Assembly (NCBI RefSeq): GCF_905212195.1
Contig: NZ_CAJMDQ010000082.1
Span: forward strand, 1 to 9,405
Length of the DNA stretch: 9,405 nucleotides
DNA from: an uncultured Anaerotignum sp.
GTDB lineage: Bacteria > Bacillota > Clostridia > Lachnospirales > Anaerotignaceae
Reading direction: 5' to 3'
Part shown: positions 6,508 to 9,405 of the stretch, piece after piece
Layout: each line of letters starts with the position of its first letter
Position numbering within the stretch: position 1 is the first letter of the stretch
Translations under genes and position numbers: made by a program
Notes under the pieces: model-generated
Told to the model about the DNA's origin: nothing
The model's database searches: none
What the model saw: the letters and a program-made list of their open reading frames with translations, nothing else

Positions 6508-7377
6508 TCAATCTTTCACTCCTACCTTTTTCGCAATCAATCCAGACAATGCATTGATACCGATAACAACTACCAGCAGTACAACTGCTGTGGCATAAGC
6601 CTGATCCATGTACAGACCTTCATTCAGCAATGCGTACATATGAACTGCCAACGTACGACCGGAGGACATGAGGCCATCCGCAACCGTTGTGGCTGTACCT
6701 GCGGGATACAGCAGCGCTGCTGTTTCGCCAACGATTCTGCCCACTGCCAGAATGACACCTGCCAGAATGCCAGGAACCGCAGAAGGAAGTACAATACGGA
6801 ATACGGTACGCAGTTTACCGGCACCCAGACCAAAACTACCTTCACGATACAAGTCAGGTACCGCAATGAGGGCTTCTTCTGTTGTACGCATGATCAAAGG
6901 CAAAATCATGATTGCCAGTGTCAGTGCACCACCCAGAATGGTGTAACTCCATCCCAGGAAGATATTGAAGAACAGATAACCAAACAAACCATATACAATG
7001 GAAGGAATACCGGACAGAGTTTCTGTTGTGATACGCACAATAGAAACCAGCTTATTCCCACGTTTTGCATATTCTACCAGATAAATTGCAGAGCAAATAC
7101 CAACTGGCAGTGCAAACAGCAAAGACAATGCTGTAATGATCAGTGTATTGATGATTGCCGGCATCATGGAAACGTTCTCAGTGGTATATTCCCATTCAAA
7201 AAGTTCAGGGCTCAGATTGGGAATCCCTTTGATCAGGATATAAGCAATCAGTGCAATCAATACGGTTAATGTAATCACCGCTGAAATCACAACCAGTAAA
7301 AACAGGATTGCGGAAAGCGGATGTTTGCGATAGCTTTTCAATCGCTGTAATGTTGACTCTTTATTAATAGCTTCCAT
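6508..7377 (-). CDS. pstA: Phosphate ABC transporter permease PstA
   Basis: This is one of the two membrane subunits that form the phosphate channel. From the ATG at 7377 the product has 289 residues. Hydrophobic segments appear at about 22-50, 72-101, 121-143, 147-165, 200-219 and 261-283, giving the expected six-helix BPD_transp_1 core. The cytoplasmic coupling (EAA) loop reads EGSFGLGAGKLRTVFRIVLP (179-198). The ATG at 7377 is chosen over an in-frame TTG at 7380 because GGAGG at 7386-7390 stands 8 nt before it; it overlaps the pstC stop as TGATG. The neighbours pstC and pstB identify it as PstA rather than a sulfate or molybdate permease. Confidence 0.95.
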   Translation of the reverse strand: MEAINKESTLQRLKSYRKHPLSAILFLLVVISAVITLTVLIALIAYILIKGIPNLSPELFEWEYTTENVSMMPAIINTLIITALSLLFALPVGICSAIYLVEYAKRGNKLVSIVRITTETLSGIPSIVYGLFGYLFFNIFLGWSYTILGGALTLAIMILPLIMRTTEEALIAVPDLYREGSFGLGAGKLRTVFRIVLPSAVPGILAGVILAVGRIVGETAALLYPAGTATTVADGLMSSGRTLAVHMYALLNEGLYMDQAYATAVVLLVVVIGINALSGLIAKKVGVKD

Positions 7378-8216
7378 CAATGATTCCTCCTTTTCAATGC
7401 GGAGAAGGACAAGTTAATAATCAAAATGAATACGAACAGGACTACGCCGGTACCCAGCAGTGCCTCTCGATGCAGGTCTGTAGCGTAACCCATTTCCATA
7501 ACGATATTTGCTGTCAATGTACGTACGCCGCTGAAGATGCTCTTTGGCATTACCGCGTTGTTGCCAGCAACCATGATAACCGCCATGGTTTCCCCAATGG
7601 CACGGCCAACACCTAAGATAACACCTGCCAGAATCCCCTGCTTTGCTGCAGGCAGCACTGCGAAGAATACGCTTCTTTCATGGGTTGCACCCAGTGCCAG
7701 AGACCCTTCGTAGTAAGAATTCGGCACCGCACGGATGGCGGATTCAGATACACCGATGACTGTGGGCAGAATCATAATGCCCAGCAAAATGGAAGCAGTT
7801 AAAATACCTTTCCCATTTGTACCTGTCAAATCCTGCATGATAGGTACGATTACAACCAGACCAAAGAAACCATATACGATGGAAGGAATCCCTGCAAGCA
7901 GAGAAACCGCTGGCTTTACAATTTTATATAATTTTTCAGGACAGAATCTTGCAAGAAAAATAGCACACAGAATCCCCATAGGAACACCGATGATAACTGC
8001 TCCGGCTGTAACATAAATACTGCCGATGATCATGGGGAAAATTCCATAAATATTATTGGAGGGTTTCCATGTTTGACCAAACAGGAACTCCGTTATACCG
8101 ATTTTATGAATTGCAGGCACACCATTGGCAAACAGGAAGATACAGATCAGTGCGACTGCCAGAATAGACACACACGCTGCCAACAGGAAAACAACTTTCA
8201 TTACGCCTTCTTTCAT
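7377..8216 (-). CDS. pstC: Phosphate ABC transporter permease PstC
   Basis: This is the second channel subunit of the high-affinity phosphate importer. The 279-residue protein has an N-terminal membrane segment (7-31), then the permease core with segments at about 60-90, 101-126, 138-157, 192-218 and 252-274. Family hallmarks visible are LAGIPSIVYGFFGL (107-120), the coupling loop EGSLALGATHERSVFFAVLP (170-189), and VGRAIGETMAV (203-213). It is at the short end for PstC, mostly through a compact first periplasmic loop. Upstream are AAGGAG and GAGG elements within about 10-18 nt of the ATG. It follows pstS after a 99-nt gap containing a hairpin and overlaps pstA by one base. Confidence 0.95.
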   Translation of the reverse strand: MKEGVMKVVFLLAACVSILAVALICIFLFANGVPAIHKIGITEFLFGQTWKPSNNIYGIFPMIIGSIYVTAGAVIIGVPMGILCAIFLARFCPEKLYKIVKPAVSLLAGIPSIVYGFFGLVVIVPIMQDLTGTNGKGILTASILLGIMILPTVIGVSESAIRAVPNSYYEGSLALGATHERSVFFAVLPAAKQGILAGVILGVGRAIGETMAVIMVAGNNAVMPKSIFSGVRTLTANIVMEMGYATDLHREALLGTGVVLFVFILIINLSFSALKRRNH

Positions 8217-8245
8217 TGGTATCTTTCCTCTCCTTTCTTCTTTTC

Positions 8246-8281
8246 AAAAGTTATGCCGAAAGGATTCTCTTTCGGCATAAC
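8246..8281 (-). terminator. Hairpin between pstS and pstC, likely partial terminator or mRNA stabiliser
   Basis: A perfect 13-bp stem, 8250-8262 with 8269-8281 (core TTATGCCGAAAG and its complement), closes on a 6-nt loop. On the - strand it is followed by only four T (8246-8249), then GAAAAG. It lies 35 nt after the pstS stop and 29 nt before the pstC start codon. The short T run and continuing operon suggest incomplete termination, or protection of the pstS mRNA 3' end. Either would give more PstS than permease, as is common for binding-protein genes at the head of ABC operons. Confidence 0.75.
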
Positions 8282-8315
8282 ACATTCCTTCTCTTTTCAC
8301 TTTTTCTTTTGTTGA

Positions 8316-9206
8316 TTAAGCTACTTCAGACCAATCTGTTGTTGCACCTGTGAAGATTGCTTTTACTGTGTCGCTTGTCATATCGCTTACTGTGTTTTCC
8401 TGGTTTACGATAACTGCGATACCATCCATTGCGATAACTGTAGGCTGCAGACCGTTTGCCAGTTCGCTGTCTTTCAGTTCTCTGGAAGCCATACCGATGT
8501 CACATGTACCTTCTGCTACGGAAGTCATACCTGTTGTAGAGTCGTTCTGCTGTACTTCAATTGTTACATCGGGGTTCAGAGCGATGTATGCTTCTTTCAG
8601 TTTTTCCATAACGGGTGTGATGGAAGAAGAACCTGCAACAACGATTTTGCCGCTCATGTTAGATGCTGTGTAAGCGCCTGTGCTGCCCTGGCTGATGTAA
8701 CCGTTTTCTTCAACAACTGCCTGACCTTCGTCGCTCATGATGAATGCGATAAAGTCGCTTGCTACTTCAGAAACATCTTCTTTTGTTGCGATGTTGAAAG
8801 GACGAGCTACTTTGTAAGTACCGTTTTTGATGTTTTCTGCTGTTGCTTCAGCACCATCAATTTTCAGTGCTTTTACGCTGTCATCCAAAGAACCCAGGGA
8901 AACATAACCGATTGCATTGGGGTTGCCTGCAACAGTTGTCATCATAACAGCAGTGCTGTTTGTGATTTCTGCCATTTCTGTTGTCATATCAACTTTTTCG
9001 CCTGCATCATTTTTTTCTTCGATGCCGAAAAGTTCGATAAAAGCACCTCTTGTACCGGAACCGTCTTCTCTGGAAACTACAGAGATGGCACCGCTTGTTG
9101 CAGCTGTATCGCCGCCTTCTGCTGCTTCTTCACTACCGCCGCCGCAGCCTGTCAGTGCTGCAACAGACATCATCATTGCCAAACCAAGTGCTAAAAATTT
9201 CTTCAT
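8316..9206 (-). CDS. pstS: Phosphate ABC transporter substrate-binding lipoprotein PstS, circularly permuted order
   Basis: This lipoprotein should bind phosphate outside the cell and deliver it to PstC-PstA. From the ATG at 9206 there are 296 residues: MKKFLALGLAMMM signal, lipobox LTGC with C21 as the lipidated residue, then a linker rich in G, S, A and E (22-39). Residues 40-171 contain SVVSREDGSGTRGAF (42-56), TTVAGNPNAIGYVSLGSL and DFIAFIMSDEGQAVVEENGY, which in ordinary PstS make up the second half. Residues 186-296 contain GKIVVAGSSSITPVMEKL (186-203), QQNDSTTG (219-226), GMASRELKD (238-246) and VIAMDGIAVIVN (257-268), ending at IFTGATTDWSEVA; these normally form the first half. The phosphate-loop motifs of both halves remain, so function is expected. 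The start is supported by GGAG about 11 nt upstream and by the signal peptide; a TTG at 9248 adds a charged stretch before the signal and is unlikely. Confidence 0.93.
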   Translation of the reverse strand: MKKFLALGLAMMMSVAALTGCGGGSEEAAEGGDTAATSGAISVVSREDGSGTRGAFIELFGIEEKNDAGEKVDMTTEMAEITNSTAVMMTTVAGNPNAIGYVSLGSLDDSVKALKIDGAEATAENIKNGTYKVARPFNIATKEDVSEVASDFIAFIMSDEGQAVVEENGYISQGSTGAYTASNMSGKIVVAGSSSITPVMEKLKEAYIALNPDVTIEVQQNDSTTGMTSVAEGTCDIGMASRELKDSELANGLQPTVIAMDGIAVIVNQENTVSDMTSDTVKAIFTGATTDWSEVA

Positions 9207-9252
9207 AATATTTTTCTCTCCTTTTATTTCTTCTTTCCTTGTTTGCAAACTA

Positions 9253-9258
9253 ATAATA
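9253..9258 (-). promoter_or_regulatory. Likely -10 element of the pst operon promoter
   Basis: TATTAT on the - strand matches five of six positions of TATAAT and lies just downstream of the Pho box repeats. No good -35 hexamer stands 17 bp upstream, as expected for a promoter that depends on PhoB. Transcription would begin near 9246, leaving a leader of about 40 nt before the pstS ATG. Confidence 0.5.
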
Positions 9259-9267
9259 CTGTTATTA

Positions 9268-9309
9268 CGTTAAATCAAATATCTTGTTTATGTTAAATCT
9301 ATGTTAAAT
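9268..9309 (-). promoter_or_regulatory. Pho box: PhoB/PhoP-type direct repeats upstream of pstS
   Basis: On the - strand ATTTAACA occurs at 9302-9309 and again at 9291-9298, exactly 11 bp apart, and ATTTAACG at 9268-9275 is a further 23 bp on, close to two more turns. TTAACA-type hexamers with 11-bp spacing are the known recognition pattern of the PhoP/PhoB family in Firmicutes. They sit immediately upstream of the candidate -10 of an operon encoding PhoB itself, so autoregulation under phosphate limitation is inferred. Confidence 0.75.
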
Positions 9310-9333
9310 GGCCAGCTTTATTCCTGCGAAAAG

Positions 9334-9362
9334 TTGACTTTGTTACCATGATATGGTAGCAT
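9334..9362 (+). promoter_or_regulatory. Possible divergent promoter with an operator-like palindrome in its spacer
   Basis: On the + strand TTGACT (9334-9339) and TAGCAT (9357-9362) are 17 bp apart, five and four matches to the sigma-A consensus. The palindrome TACCAT-GAT-ATGGTA (9344-9358) fills the spacer and overlaps the -10, a typical place for a repressor. No start codon follows in the remaining 43 bases, so the gene it might serve would lie outside the window. The palindrome is certain; the promoter is tentative. Confidence 0.35.
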
Positions 9363-9405
9363 AAAGCAGCAAATTAAGGACTTTTCGGGAGAGTTTTGTA
9401 AAACT

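Noticed and set aside
5516..6598. Long + strand open frame across phoU and pstB
   Set aside because: It crosses two well-supported genes on the other strand, has no recognisable motif, and is low-complexity in composition.
8316..9206. PstS as a frameshifted, truncated or chimeric pseudogene
   Set aside because: The frame is uninterrupted, and signal peptide, lipobox and both sets of binding motifs are present once each. That fits an intact permuted protein better than a broken one.
9207..9248. Longer PstS starting at the TTG at 9248
   Set aside because: It would put a charged 14-residue stretch (MQTRKEEIKGEKN...) before the lipoprotein signal peptide, and this stretch contains the ribosome binding site of the ATG at 9206.

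Overview
The window looks like a chromosomal segment of a Gram-positive-type anaerobe. Clostridia in the broad sense, possibly a relative of Lachnospiraceae, is an inference. It rests on moderate GC, strong AGGAG-type ribosome binding sites, a lipoprotein PstS, a Firmicutes-style Pho box (TTAACA direct repeats 11 bp apart) and compact overlapping genes. No rRNA, tRNA, CRISPR array or insertion sequence was seen.

Left edge (1-1464, + strand): the 3' end of leuD is followed by a complete leuB, the tail of a leucine biosynthesis operon. It ends at a strong intrinsic terminator that also has a short T run on the other strand, so it can serve the converging small gene as well.

Small island (about 1499-1953, - strand): a recognisable sigma-A-type promoter precedes a 20-codon ORF with its own ribosome binding site, then a 94-residue single-pass membrane or exported protein of a type I cannot assign. 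Between this unit and the next operon lies the hairpin terminator of the phosphate operon (2003-2049).

Main region (2082-9309, - strand): eight consecutive phosphate genes in the order pstS, pstC, pstA, pstB, phoU, an HD-domain hydrolase gene, phoB, phoR. PstS captures phosphate outside the cell, PstC and PstA form the channel and PstB drives it with ATP. PhoU couples transporter state to the PhoR kinase, and PhoB is the response regulator expected to bind the Pho box in front of pstS. The regulators therefore sit in the operon they would control. From pstC to phoR the genes overlap or lie at most 15 nt apart. The only sizeable internal gap, between pstS and pstC, holds a 13-bp hairpin with a short T run, a likely partial terminator that would favour PstS over the membrane subunits.

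The most striking observation is PstS itself. Its two sequence halves are in swapped order: the segment with the SREDGSGTRGAF phosphate-binding motif, which normally lies in the second half, comes first, and the AGSSSITPVMEKL segment that normally starts the mature protein comes second. This is the signature of a circular permutation in an otherwise intact, lipobox-bearing protein. Second in interest is the HD-domain hydrolase embedded between phoU and phoB.

Right edge (9310-9405): a noncoding stretch with an operator-like palindrome inside a possible divergent (+ strand) promoter, perhaps serving a gene outside the window.
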